In this document: one piece after another, positions 34,368-42,158 of the stretch
Layout: each line of letters starts with the position of its first letter
Numbering within the stretch: position 1 is the stretch's first letter
DNA from: Flavobacteriales bacterium
Lineage (GTDB): Bacteria > Bacteroidota > Bacteroidia > Flavobacteriales > Flavobacteriaceae
DNA: 48,133 nucleotides
Reading direction: 5' to 3'
NCBI GenBank assembly: GCA_027066995.1
Contig: JAMOMQ010000042.1
Span: 1-48,133, forward strand
Made by a program: the position numbers and the translations under genes
The notes under the pieces: generated by a model
Told to the model about the DNA's origin: nothing
The model's database searches: none
The model's input: the letters and a program-made list of their open reading frames with translations, nothing else

Positions 34368-34375
34368 CAAATATA
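34368..34375 (-). promoter_or_regulatory. -7 promoter box of the leader/aromatic operon
   Basis: On the minus strand this reads TATATTTG, an exact TAnnTTTG match 19 bases before the leader ATG, which predicts a short untranslated segment. A weak TTTTTAG lies near the -33 position. No other match fits between the preceding gene stop and the leader. Confidence 0.55.
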
Positions 34376-34402
34376 TATTTTTTTTGGTTAAAAGCCTAAA
34401 AA

Positions 34403-35143
34403 CTATTTAAATTTTACTTCAAAATCCAATAGTTTTGGATTATTAAAAAGGACATTAGCGGGCAATTCTATGATTAAAGTCTTTTTGTCGGCACTCAACA
34501 GGGCATCTTTATTACTGACAGATTTTATTTCATACGGAAAGTGATATATCAATTTGTATTTGAACATGCCCAGCATGGCTTCCGTTTTGTTGTTTATGCT
34601 GTCGTTTGTTTTTTTACTTTTAACCATTTGGACTTTACGGCGAAATTTTCTTTTGTTAAATTCGTATTTCACCTTTGTTTTGGGCATATCATTGGTCATA
34701 TCCGTCATGATACTGTTTTTGTCCTTACGGTTTTTCTCTATTTTTTCAAATTTGTCAAGAATATTGTCTAAATCGGCAACCTTTTTAAACGGATAAATGT
34801 ATGCCATGGTCATTTCACCTTTGATTTCGTTGGCGTGGAGTTTTACAACTGCATTTTTCATTTTTTCTAACCATTCTCTTTCTTCTTTCGGAAGTTGTGC
34901 TATGCTATCTTTTTTATCTTCCAACATATCAACTAATTTGTAAACGGTATCTTTTACCAAGGGCTTTTTGTTTTTTTTCAGGCTGTCGTTTTCTTTTCCC
35001 ATTCCTTTGGCCATTGACATAAAGCCGCTCATATCTATCGCTAATTGAAATTCACCGCTTCCATCTTTATTGAAAGTGATTTCTTCGTTTAATTGACAAG
35101 ACGAAAATATAAGGACAAGGCTGAGTAAGAGTAATTTTTTCAT
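34403..35143 (-). CDS. Lipoprotein of unknown function
   Basis: This is a 246-residue predicted lipoprotein with signal KKLLLLSLVLIFSSC and lipobox cysteine at residue 16. The start EITFNKDGSGEFQLAIDMSGFMSMAKGM and end ADKKTLIIELPANVLFNNPKLLDFEVKF suggest a beta-rich periplasmic domain, as in several Bacteroidota lipoproteins. A central lysine-rich helix is present. No family was named. It ends just before the aromatic-operon promoter, so it does not read into the operon without a further signal. Confidence 0.6.
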   Translation of the reverse strand: MKKLLLLSLVLIFSSCQLNEEITFNKDGSGEFQLAIDMSGFMSMAKGMGKENDSLKKNKKPLVKDTVYKLVDMLEDKKDSIAQLPKEEREWLEKMKNAVVKLHANEIKGEMTMAYIYPFKKVADLDNILDKFEKIEKNRKDKNSIMTDMTNDMPKTKVKYEFNKRKFRRKVQMVKSKKTNDSINNKTEAMLGMFKYKLIYHFPYEIKSVSNKDALLSADKKTLIIELPANVLFNNPKLLDFEVKFK

Positions 35144-35198
35144 ATTTTGATTTTTCGGATAAATATTGTTTAATTTTTTTCAACAAGTATTAATTAAG

Positions 35199-35726
35199 TT
35201 ATTCATTATCAACATTTTGTAAATCGTTGATAATTTGATCCAAATGTTCTCCGTTATTGGGTTCCAAGCCTGTCCGCGTCAATATGTTGTTTAACAATAT
35301 TTGAAAATCGATACTGTTTTCGAGTTTGCCGGTGTTTTCAAAATCTTCGGTTTTAATTCCGGGAAACTTTTCCATAATTGTTTTAGGGTTGTTGCCGGCT
35401 GTTTTTAAGATGACACTTTTAAAATATTCACGATCGTCAACCGATAAATTTTTTATGGGTCTGACCGGTAACGTATTGAAAACCAATTCTTGTTGACCGG
35501 CTTCGTTGGTTTCTACCGTTGCACCTATTTTTTTCAACCGAAGTTTTAAATCGTTTTTTTTATCGGTTTCTTTTTTTGTGTTTTCGGGTTTGGTATCCGA
35601 AGTTTTTTGGGTTTTATTGATTTCTTTTTTCGGAGTGTTTTGTTTTTTTTCTGCACAGCCGCCGGTCAGCATTGAGATGCTTATAACCAACAATCCTGCA
35701 AATACAATTTTTGATAATTTTTTCAT
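35199..35726 (-). CDS. Lipoprotein with lysine-rich linker, unknown function
   Basis: This is a 175-residue lipoprotein. The signal KKLSKIVFAGLLVISISMLTGGC has its lipobox cysteine at residue 24. It is followed by a hydrophilic, threonine/lysine-rich linker (NTPKKEINKTQKTSDTKPENTKK) and a small domain with NTLPVRPIKNLSVDDREYFKSVILKTAG. No family was recognised. The gap to the next leftward lipoprotein is 55 bases, so they may be co-transcribed. Confidence 0.55.
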   Translation of the reverse strand: MKKLSKIVFAGLLVISISMLTGGCAEKKQNTPKKEINKTQKTSDTKPENTKKETDKKNDLKLRLKKIGATVETNEAGQQELVFNTLPVRPIKNLSVDDREYFKSVILKTAGNNPKTIMEKFPGIKTEDFENTGKLENSIDFQILLNNILTRTGLEPNNGEHLDQIINDLQNVDNE

Positions 35727-35817
35727 GGTTTTAGTGTTTTTATGGATAAGGATTTGTTTGTTACGGTTTCGTATATGGCTCGTAGCGGATTATCACGCAC
35801 TAACCTTTCACAACTGC

Positions 35818-35868
35818 ACAAATATACACTAAAAAAGTGTACTTTTACACGCAGATACATAAATAAAC
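35818..35868. repeat. Dispersed repeat, copy 1 (inverted copy at 42089)
   Basis: About 50 bases match the reverse complement of 42089-42138 at roughly 85% by eye. Both contain AAATATACA and CAGATACATAAA blocks. Both copies sit close upstream of genes or gene pairs. Confidence 0.6.
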
Positions 35869-36026
35869 TAGGCTTAGCTAAGTTAAAAACTTTGCAAGTG
35901 CAAGTTATAAATTGGAAAGATATTAAAATTCTTTGAATGTTGTGGAAAATTCGTAACTACCTTTGAGTTAAGTGTTTAACCGTTACGGCCTATATGTGTG
36001 ATCTTGTGTAAGTGTTTTTTGTATTA

Positions 36027-36088
36027 TATCCGCCATTTTTTTATTATATCCGCCATTTATCCGCCATTTGCTTGTTTTATCCGCCATT
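36027..36088. repeat. Four direct repeats TATCCGCCATT
   Basis: Exact copies of the 11-mer occur at 36027-36037, 36047-36057, 36058-36068 and 36078-36088, directly downstream of the AlbA_2 gene stop. On the minus strand each reads AATGGCGGATA. Confidence 0.8.
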
Positions 36089-36089
36089 A

Positions 36090-37409
36090 TTAAATTTTTA
36101 GTTTGTATTTAGTTCCTTTTTTCTCTCCTATTTTTACTAATATATCCATATTTGTTAATTGTTCTAAATCACGAGAAGCAGTTCTTTCTGATGTTTTACA
36201 AACTTCTTGATATATTTTGTTTGTTATAAAATCATTGGTTTTTAAAAATTCAACAGCCTTTAATTGTCTTTGATTTAATCCCTTTTCAATTAATCTTTCT
36301 TGTGAAAATGGATTTTTAAAAAATGTTACTGCAATTCCACCATTTAATATTTCAAATTTTGGTTCGGGTAGTCCTACATTTTTACATTCTTCAATAATTT
36401 TTATCGTTCCCCGTCCCCAAGTTTCTATTAAACCTGCTTTAAAGAATACATCTGCCATAATGGGATTTCTTGGGTATGATGCGTGTTTTACTTTTAAATC
36501 ATCTAGTGTTAGTTCTTCCGGTAAACTGCCGGGGTTCCATACCATAAATTTATCTTCATATATGCTGATTTGTATAGGTGGTCCAAAATAATTGCGGTGA
36601 ATTATGGCATTTAATAAACATTCTCTTACAGCTTTATAAGGATATTCCGAAATTTCTATACGGTTTAATCCTTGGTATGAAATTGTTTTTTTGAAGTATT
36701 TTTTATCTAAAATTTCGATTGTTTTGTCTGCTAATTGAAAAGCATTTGTTTCAACTACTTCTTGGAATAATAGTTCACTTTCAGAATTGCCGAATTTTCC
36801 AATTTTAACAAACGCATTAATCATATAATTCCTTGGGTCTTTCCCAAAAAGAACTAGTGCAGAACGTTTTAAAGTATTGTTTTTATAAAGTCGAAGGTTT
36901 GAGAAAATATTTTTATAATCGGTTTCTTCTTTTATAATCGGGTATCTCTGGCTTTGATGAGCTTCATATTGAAATTCTTTTACAGCTTCTTCTAAAATAT
37001 CATCGAATGTCGCTTGTGGTTCTAAAGCTTCTTCCCAAGTTTTACCCACTTTTTTTAGAAGGAATTCATTTAAACCGGCACCTTTCAATTCTTGTTTGGT
37101 GCTTCCACTACGGTAATGATATTTCCCTTTATAAGAAATAGGGACTTCGTGCGGATTTACAATTATTTCAATATATTGTTTTCCATTTTCGTTGTGTAAA
37201 ATTACGTCGCAAATAATTCCAAGGTGATTTTGAATTTTATTAGGAATATCTTCAAGAAGTTTTTTTGAATTATTAAGCCCGGTGATTTCTCCTTTATCAT
37301 TCTTTCCGATAAATATTTTTCCACCGTTTGCATTTGCAAAACCACAAATCCATTTTAGATACTCGTCTTTCCATTTTTCTTTCCATTCTATATTTTGGCT
37401 TTCTTGCAT
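36090..37409 (-). CDS. AlbA_2/Schlafen-type ATP-binding transcriptional regulator
   Basis: This is a 439-residue protein. The N-terminal AlbA_2 (divergent AAA-4/Schlafen) domain has ESQNIEWKEKWKDEYLKWICGFANANGGKIFIGKNDKGEITGL. The middle part resembles the GHKL-like segment of COG2865 proteins (YPYKAVRECLLNAIIHRNYFG, GLIETWGRGTIKIIEECKNVGLPEP). A C-terminal winged helix lies at about 385-439 (LNQRQLKAVEFLKTNDFITNKIYQEVCKTSERTASRDLEQL). Such genes occur in accessory or defence-linked DNA. No partner gene is near. Its AT-rich codon use and downstream repeats suggest transfer. Confidence 0.8.
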   Translation of the reverse strand: MQESQNIEWKEKWKDEYLKWICGFANANGGKIFIGKNDKGEITGLNNSKKLLEDIPNKIQNHLGIICDVILHNENGKQYIEIIVNPHEVPISYKGKYHYRSGSTKQELKGAGLNEFLLKKVGKTWEEALEPQATFDDILEEAVKEFQYEAHQSQRYPIIKEETDYKNIFSNLRLYKNNTLKRSALVLFGKDPRNYMINAFVKIGKFGNSESELLFQEVVETNAFQLADKTIEILDKKYFKKTISYQGLNRIEISEYPYKAVRECLLNAIIHRNYFGPPIQISIYEDKFMVWNPGSLPEELTLDDLKVKHASYPRNPIMADVFFKAGLIETWGRGTIKIIEECKNVGLPEPKFEILNGGIAVTFFKNPFSQERLIEKGLNQRQLKAVEFLKTNDFITNKIYQEVCKTSERTASRDLEQLTNMDILVKIGEKKGTKYKLKI

Positions 37410-37513
37410 CTATTATTCCAATTTCTTACAAAAATATTTAAATTATTTAATTGTTGTAGATTTCAAAAATATATTTTCTCATTTTAGATTTCTATTTTCA
37501 CACAATAACCGTG

Positions 37514-38785
37514 TTAAGAAATACATTCAAATCGGGTATATTGGTGCAATATTTCGGGTATTTTTATACCTTTTCCGGTTTGGTTGTTTTCGAGCAGTGC
37601 CGCCAATACGCGTGGCAGTGCCAACGAACTTCCGTTTAAAGTGTGTGCCAAACGTTTTTTGCCGTCTTTGTCTTTAAAACGCAGTTTTAATCGGTTTGCT
37701 TGAAAGTCTTCAAAATTGGATACGGAGCTTACTTCCAACCATCGTTTTTGAGCGGCAGACCACACTTCAAAATCGTAGGTGAGGGCAGAGGTAAAGCCCA
37801 AGTCGCCACCACAAAGTCGAACGATGCGGAAGGCTAATCCCAATTCAATCAATATTTGTTTGACGTGTTCCACCATTTCGTCCAAAGCTTGGTAAGAACG
37901 TTCGGGGTGTTCCAAACGCACAATTTCCACTTTGTCAAACTGATGCAAACGGTTTAATCCGCGCACGTGAGCACCATACGAACCCGCTTCGCGACGAAAA
38001 CAAGGGGTGTATGCCGTGTTTTTGACAGGAAAATCTTTGTGGGTAAGCATTACATCGCGATAGAGGTTGGTTACCGGCACTTCGGCGGTTGGTATTAGGT
38101 ATAGGTTGTCGCGTTCAATGACATACATTTGTCCTTCTTTATCGGGCAATTGTCCGGTGCCGTAGCCCGAAGCTTCATTAATCAGATGGGGCACTTGCAT
38201 CTCGCGGTAGCCGGCGGCTTCGTTTTTGTCTAGAAAATAATTGATAAGTGCCCGTTGCAGTTTGGCACCTTTGCCTTTGTAAACCGGAAAACCGGCGCCT
38301 GTGATTTTGTTACCCAAATCAAAATCGATGATGTCGTATTTGCGGGCTAATTCCCAGTGAGGCAGTGCGTCGTCCGTCATGTTTAAAACGTCGCCGTGTG
38401 TAAACACGACTTCGTTGTCGGCTTCGTCTTTGCCAAAAGGCACCAAGTCGTTGGGCACGTTGGGTATTTGATACAAAATTTCTTGCAAATCTTTTTTGGC
38501 TTGTTCCAAGGTTTCCGAAAGCCCTTTGATTTGTTCTTTGATTTGCGTGGTTTTTTGTTTGAGAATTTCGGCTTTTTTGGGTTCGCCGGATTTGTATAAT
38601 TGACCGATTTCTTTGGATAATTTGTTCATTTCGGCGAGCAAATTATCGTTTTCGGTTTGTGTTTTTTTGCGTAAGTCGTCAAGTTCGATAGCTTTTTTGA
38701 GCAATTCGCTAGCATCGAAATTGCGTTTTTTCATAGCTTCGATAATTGCTTCTTTTTCGGCTCTGATACGGTTGATTTGTAACAT
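37514..38785 (-). CDS. serS: Seryl-tRNA synthetase
   Basis: This is a 423-residue class II synthetase. An N-terminal long coiled-coil arm (about 30-100) contacts tRNA-Ser. The catalytic core has motif 2 FRREAGSYGAHVRGLNRLHQFDKVE and motif 3 in HTLNGSSLALPRVLAALLENNQ. It charges tRNA-Ser with serine and is normal in length. A full promoter (TTTG, 20 bases, TAAGTTTG) lies just upstream, the best promoter in the window. Confidence 0.96.
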   Translation of the reverse strand: MLQINRIRAEKEAIIEAMKKRNFDASELLKKAIELDDLRKKTQTENDNLLAEMNKLSKEIGQLYKSGEPKKAEILKQKTTQIKEQIKGLSETLEQAKKDLQEILYQIPNVPNDLVPFGKDEADNEVVFTHGDVLNMTDDALPHWELARKYDIIDFDLGNKITGAGFPVYKGKGAKLQRALINYFLDKNEAAGYREMQVPHLINEASGYGTGQLPDKEGQMYVIERDNLYLIPTAEVPVTNLYRDVMLTHKDFPVKNTAYTPCFRREAGSYGAHVRGLNRLHQFDKVEIVRLEHPERSYQALDEMVEHVKQILIELGLAFRIVRLCGGDLGFTSALTYDFEVWSAAQKRWLEVSSVSNFEDFQANRLKLRFKDKDGKKRLAHTLNGSSLALPRVLAALLENNQTGKGIKIPEILHQYTRFECIS

Positions 38786-38820
38786 GGTATATCTGTTTTA
38801 TACGGTATTTTTTCAGTTTA

Positions 38821-38852
38821 CAAACTTATGCTTAAAAATATTGATTTACAAA
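38821..38852 (-). promoter_or_regulatory. serS promoter
   Basis: On the minus strand TTTG (38852-38849), a 20-base spacer and TAAGTTTG (38828-38821) match the Bacteroidota -33/-7 promoter at ideal spacing. The start codon is 35 bases downstream of the -7 box. Confidence 0.75.
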
Positions 38853-39050
38853 TGCTTTTTTGTTTTAATCTGTAACCGTCCAATTCAAAATATTGAAATA
38901 TGAATATATTGCTTATACTATCTAATACCAAATACAAATATATTTTAATCTAAAATCTAATATTTTGTTTCATTTTCACTTACTCTGCGCCAAAAAAACG
39001 CTCTCGCAACTATGGCTACTACTACGTTTTTATACTTGATTAAGTAAAAA

Positions 39051-39179
39051 ATGAGGTGTCTCAAAAGAGTGAATCGGCTGTCATTCCGAACAAAAGTGAG
39101 GAATCTCATACTTAATTAACAATTTATAGTTTTGTGTTATATGAATTGTTTATAAAAAACACTTTTGAGACAGCCTCAT
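39051..39179. mobile_element. MITE-like element with REP insert
   Basis: Terminal inverted repeats start ATGAGG and run through GTCTCAAAAG (39051-39067 and 39162-39179, one indel between them). They enclose about 94 bases containing one REP arm (GTCATTCCGAAC..GAGGAATCTC). The ends resemble insertion-sequence termini, but there is no transposase. Confidence 0.6.
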
Positions 39180-39191
39180 TATATATATGTA

Positions 39192-39219
39192 TTTGATATA
39201 ATTATTTTTATTAACTTTG
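39192..39219 (+). promoter_or_regulatory. Promoter of the T9SS cargo gene
   Basis: TTTG (39192-39195), a 16-base spacer and TAACTTTG (39212-39219). The -7 box is exact and the spacing is slightly short. The ATG at 39241 is 21 bases beyond. Confidence 0.55.
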
Positions 39220-39240
39220 TTAAAAACAAATAGACAGCAT

Positions 39241-40659
39241 ATGAAAAAAATTACTTTATTATTATTATTGACAAGTTTGTTCTCATTTGGACAAGACTTT
39301 GTAGATGTTACCGGATCGTTGCCACAATTGTCATACGGGTTTAGTGCTTTTGGCGATTTTGACGGCGATGGCGATTTGGATTTATACTATACCGGTGCGC
39401 TTAATGCCAGTAGTAACGGAGGTGGTTTATACGAGTATGATAATGGATCATTTACTCTTTTGCCCAATTCCGGTTTACCTATGTGGCAATTAGGGGAGGC
39501 CGATTGGGGCGATATTGACAATGACGGCGATTTAGATATTGTTATTATTGGATATGATGGCAATACGTCTCTGGCAGATGTTTTTATTAATAACAATGAC
39601 GGGACTTTTACGGCAGCCGGTGCAGGTTTGCCTCCTGTATATTCCGGCGATGTGCAATTTGCGGATATCAATGGTGACGGGAACTTGGATATTGGCATCA
39701 CAGGCGTAAATTTGAATAATTCAACCGATTTGGCAAAATTGTTTTTAGGAGATGGTAATGGTAATTTTACCGAAGTGACCGGTGTAAATTTGCCACCTAT
39801 TAATTTTGGGCATATCAAATTTGCCGATTATGACAATGACGGCGACCAAGATTTTGTATTAAGTGGCTGGAATGACATACCTAATGCAACCTATACTAAA
39901 ATTTGGAAAAATAATGGTGACGGGACTTTTACCGAACAAAATTTGGGTTTGCCGCAATTATGGCTCGGTGATAACGAATGGGGCGATGTTGATAATGACG
40001 GCGATCTTGATTTGGTCATTACAGGCACAGCCGCTTCTGACAGCGAAGCTCATTTGTTGCTAAATGACAATGGTGTGTTTACCGCTGATCCACATTTCAA
40101 TATTCTAGGAGCGCATAGAGTGGCAAACATAGAATTACAAGACTTTAATGGTGATGGCAGTTTGGATATTTTTATTGACGGTGTCAATGTGCAAGGCAAC
40201 AACGAAACGCTTATTGCCAAAATTTATAATAATAACGGAAGCGGTGTTTTTACTGAAAATGCCAATGTAACCAATTTGATTGGTGTTCAATATGGTGATG
40301 CAGATGCAGGTGATTATGATGGAGACGGTAAAGTTGATTTGTTTATAACCGGTGCAGATGTTAATTTTTTCGGAGTAGGAAAATTATATCATAATGGTCC
40401 GGCGTCAGCAGTTGATAATGTTTTGGCTCAAAAATTTGCAGTTTATCCCAATCCGGCTCATCATTTTTTAAATATAAACCCTCCGGCGGATGGTGTGTTA
40501 TTTAATTTGCAGTTAACTGATTTAACCGGAAAAGTAGTTTATATAAATGAAGCAAGTGAAGCCTTGCAACTGGATGTATCCGAATTGCCTGCCGGTATAT
40601 ATTTGGTAAAAATTTCTTCGGGAAATAATTATTTTGTCAAAAAATTGATTATCAAATAA
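39241..40659 (+). CDS. FG-GAP/VCBS-repeat protein with T9SS sorting domain
   Basis: This is a 472-residue secreted protein. The signal peptide KKITLLLLLTSLFSFGQ is followed by seven repeats carrying calcium-binding loops of the form D-x-D-x-D-G-D-x-D (for example DFDGDGDLDLYYTG, DIDNDGDLDIVIIG, DYDGDGKVDLFITG), an FG-GAP/VCBS beta-propeller typical of surface adhesins. The C-terminal 75 residues (FAVYPNPAHHFLNIN, LTDLTGKVVY, LPAGIYLVKISSG, FVKKLIIK) are a type A T9SS sorting signal, so it is exported to the cell surface. I chose the ATG at 39241, not the TTG at 39217, because it gives a proper signal peptide. Confidence 0.9.
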   Translation: MKKITLLLLLTSLFSFGQDFVDVTGSLPQLSYGFSAFGDFDGDGDLDLYYTGALNASSNGGGLYEYDNGSFTLLPNSGLPMWQLGEADWGDIDNDGDLDIVIIGYDGNTSLADVFINNNDGTFTAAGAGLPPVYSGDVQFADINGDGNLDIGITGVNLNNSTDLAKLFLGDGNGNFTEVTGVNLPPINFGHIKFADYDNDGDQDFVLSGWNDIPNATYTKIWKNNGDGTFTEQNLGLPQLWLGDNEWGDVDNDGDLDLVITGTAASDSEAHLLLNDNGVFTADPHFNILGAHRVANIELQDFNGDGSLDIFIDGVNVQGNNETLIAKIYNNNGSGVFTENANVTNLIGVQYGDADAGDYDGDGKVDLFITGADVNFFGVGKLYHNGPASAVDNVLAQKFAVYPNPAHHFLNINPPADGVLFNLQLTDLTGKVVYINEASEALQLDVSELPAGIYLVKISSGNNYFVKKLIIK

Positions 40660-40678
40660 ATTAAAAAATATTCCTCCC

Positions 40679-40706
40679 AAAAACCGGCTGTTATCGGCCG
40701 GTTTTT
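40679..40706 (+). terminator. Rho-independent terminator
   Basis: AAAAACCGGC (40679-40688) pairs with GCCGGTTTTT (40697-40706) across an 8-base loop, followed by more T residues. It lies 20 bases past the cargo gene and overlaps the 3' end of gldA on the other strand, so it may serve both convergent genes. Confidence 0.8.
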
Positions 40707-41602
40707 TTTTGGGTTATTTCTTTAAATAATTGTTCCAAGTTTTTGTTTTTTTGTCGCATTTGTAATATTTTCACCCCGTGGGTATTGGCAAAGTCAAAAA
40801 TAGCAGGACGCATGTCTTCTTCAGTGCCAAAGGCCAAACACCAAATGTGATCCATCAAATTTTCGGCGGCTTCAATATGCGGTAACTGGTCTAAAAATTC
40901 TTGTTCTATGCGCAGGTCAAATTCTACTTCAATGATTTGTTGTTGTCCTTTTTGTAATTCTTTTAGATAAGTGTCCGATAAAATTTTGCCTTGATTGATT
41001 ATTAAAACACGGTCGGCCATTTGCTCAATTTCTTGCATGATATGGGTGGATAAAATAATAGTTTTATGCCGTCCTAATTCTTTGATTAATTGCCGTATCT
41101 CAACCAGTTGATTCGGATCTAAGCCTGTAGTTGGTTCATCTAATATCAATATCTCAGGGTCGTGAATTAAGGCCGCCGCCAAGCCAACGCGTTGCCGGTA
41201 TCCTTTGGATAGTTGTCCTGTTTTTTTATGAGCTTCGGGAGTTAAACCGGTCATTTTTATCACTTTGTCAATATTGTCTTTTGAAACCTGGTAAGCCGAC
41301 GCTACAAAAGCCAAATATTCTCTTACATACATATCCAAATATAAAGGATTGTGTTCCGGTAAATATCCGATATATTTTTTTATTTCAACCGGCGATTGAG
41401 AAACAGGTTTGCCTAAAATAGCCACTTGTCCTGAATCGGGTTTTACATAACCGGTAATTATTTTCATCAGTGTGGATTTGCCTGCACCATTAGGGCCTAA
41501 TAAACCGACCACTTGCCCTTTATTAATATCAAAACTAACATGGTTTAAGATTTGTTGCTTTCCATATTTTTTACTGATATTCTCTAATTTAATTTGACTC
41601 AT
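40691..41602 (-). CDS. gldA: GldA-like gliding motility ABC transporter ATP-binding protein
   Basis: This is a 303-residue ABC ATPase. Walker A GPNGAGKS (36-43), signature LSKGYRQRVGLA, Walker B ILILDEPTTGLDPNQ, and the H-loop STHIMQEIEQMADRVLI are complete. The C-terminal extension (about 220-303) resembles GldA of gliding Flavobacteria, and the window also encodes a T9SS cargo. GldF/GldG, the expected partners, are not beside it. It overlaps the small membrane gene by 14 bases. GldA is preferred, but another ABC exporter ATPase cannot be excluded. Confidence 0.75.
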   Translation of the reverse strand: MSQIKLENISKKYGKQQILNHVSFDINKGQVVGLLGPNGAGKSTLMKIITGYVKPDSGQVAILGKPVSQSPVEIKKYIGYLPEHNPLYLDMYVREYLAFVASAYQVSKDNIDKVIKMTGLTPEAHKKTGQLSKGYRQRVGLAAALIHDPEILILDEPTTGLDPNQLVEIRQLIKELGRHKTIILSTHIMQEIEQMADRVLIINQGKILSDTYLKELQKGQQQIIEVEFDLRIEQEFLDQLPHIEAAENLMDHIWCLAFGTEEDMRPAIFDFANTHGVKILQMRQKNKNLEQLFKEITQKKTGR

Positions 41603-41858
41603 TTTTTTTAAAATTTTTATAAATCAATCCGGCCAAATATTGGGCCAACATAAAAGCTGTCACATTATAAATTACCGAAACCCAAGTAAAACCGGTATGA
41701 AAATGTAATTTGTTATATATCCGTAACAAAATTATAAAAACTACCGGAATATGAATGGCCAACATCCAATTTCGGGATTTAAATTTGCTTTTGGCACGTA
41801 AAAAACCAAATGGAAAAGCCAGTAAAAAAACAATAACGGCAAAAGTTAGATTATCCAT
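41589..41858 (-). CDS. Small three-helix membrane protein
   Basis: This is an 89-residue protein with three hydrophobic segments (about 4-19, 33-48, 60-79) and a basic C-terminus (KNFKKNESN). No family was named. It starts at ATG 41858. The open frame runs on to 42152 only because of REP and dispersed-repeat DNA. Its stop overlaps the gldA start by 14 bases, so the two are coupled and it may be a subunit or accessory of that transporter. Confidence 0.65.
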   Translation of the reverse strand: MDNLTFAVIVFLLAFPFGFLRAKSKFKSRNWMLAIHIPVVFIILLRIYNKLHFHTGFTWVSVIYNVTAFMLAQYLAGLIYKNFKKNESN

Positions 41859-41954
41859 ACTTGATTTGTTTTTGCAAATGTAAGTCAAAAATAATATCTT
41901 TTCTATATAAAACCCGCTTAACAAGGCCGACTTAAAATTCATAATTTCAATTAT

Positions 41955-42081
41955 GTCATAGAGATGATGAGGAACGAATGACGTGGCAATCTCAAACAAT
42001 TTAGCACTGAACTTTCCTTTATTGAACGCCGGTGTTGTATTTATAGAGATTGCTTTGTTGCTTTGCACCTCGCAATGACAG
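41955..42081. repeat. REP pair (BIME-like)
   Basis: The left arm at 41955-41993 (GTCATAG..GAGGAACGAATGACG..GCAATCTC) and the inverted arm at 42046-42081 (GAGATTGC..CCTCGCAATGACAG) match the GTCATTGCGAGGAACGAA..GCAATCTC repeat common in Flavobacteria genomes. Confidence 0.7.
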
Positions 42082-42088
42082 CACAAAT

Positions 42089-42138
42089 GTTTTTTTATGT
42101 ATCTGTATGTAAAAGTGAACTTTTTAATGTATATTTGG
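42089..42138. repeat. Dispersed repeat, copy 2 (inverted relative to 35818)
   Basis: Reverse-complement match to 35818-35868. It abuts the REP pair and ends 20 bases before the exonuclease start. Confidence 0.6.
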
Positions 42139-42158
42139 TTTATAAATGACATTAATCT

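Larger units (their letters stand above)
35727..36089. other. Intergenic region with repeats
   Basis: This 363-base gap holds a repeat shared with 42089-42138 (35818-35868) and four short direct repeats (36027-36088). A 64-codon plus-strand frame here is overprinted on the repeat and is not credible. Confidence 0.6.
38786..39240. other. Intergenic region between serS and the T9SS cargo gene
   Basis: The 455-base divergent gap holds the serS promoter (38821-38852), a degenerate ATACCAAAT-type repeat near 38925, a MITE-like element (39051-39179) and the promoter of the cargo gene (39192-39219). No further gene was seen. Confidence 0.6.

Noticed and set aside
35742-35936. 64-codon plus-strand frame
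   Set aside because: It is overprinted on the dispersed repeat; there is no family match and no RBS or promoter.
36027-36088. CRISPR-like repeat array
   Set aside because: Repeats are only 11 bases and the spacers are 0 to 9 bases, so it is not a CRISPR.
41859-42152. N-terminal extension of the small membrane protein
   Set aside because: It is made of the REP pair and dispersed repeat in translation. A good ATG at 41858 precedes a membrane helix.
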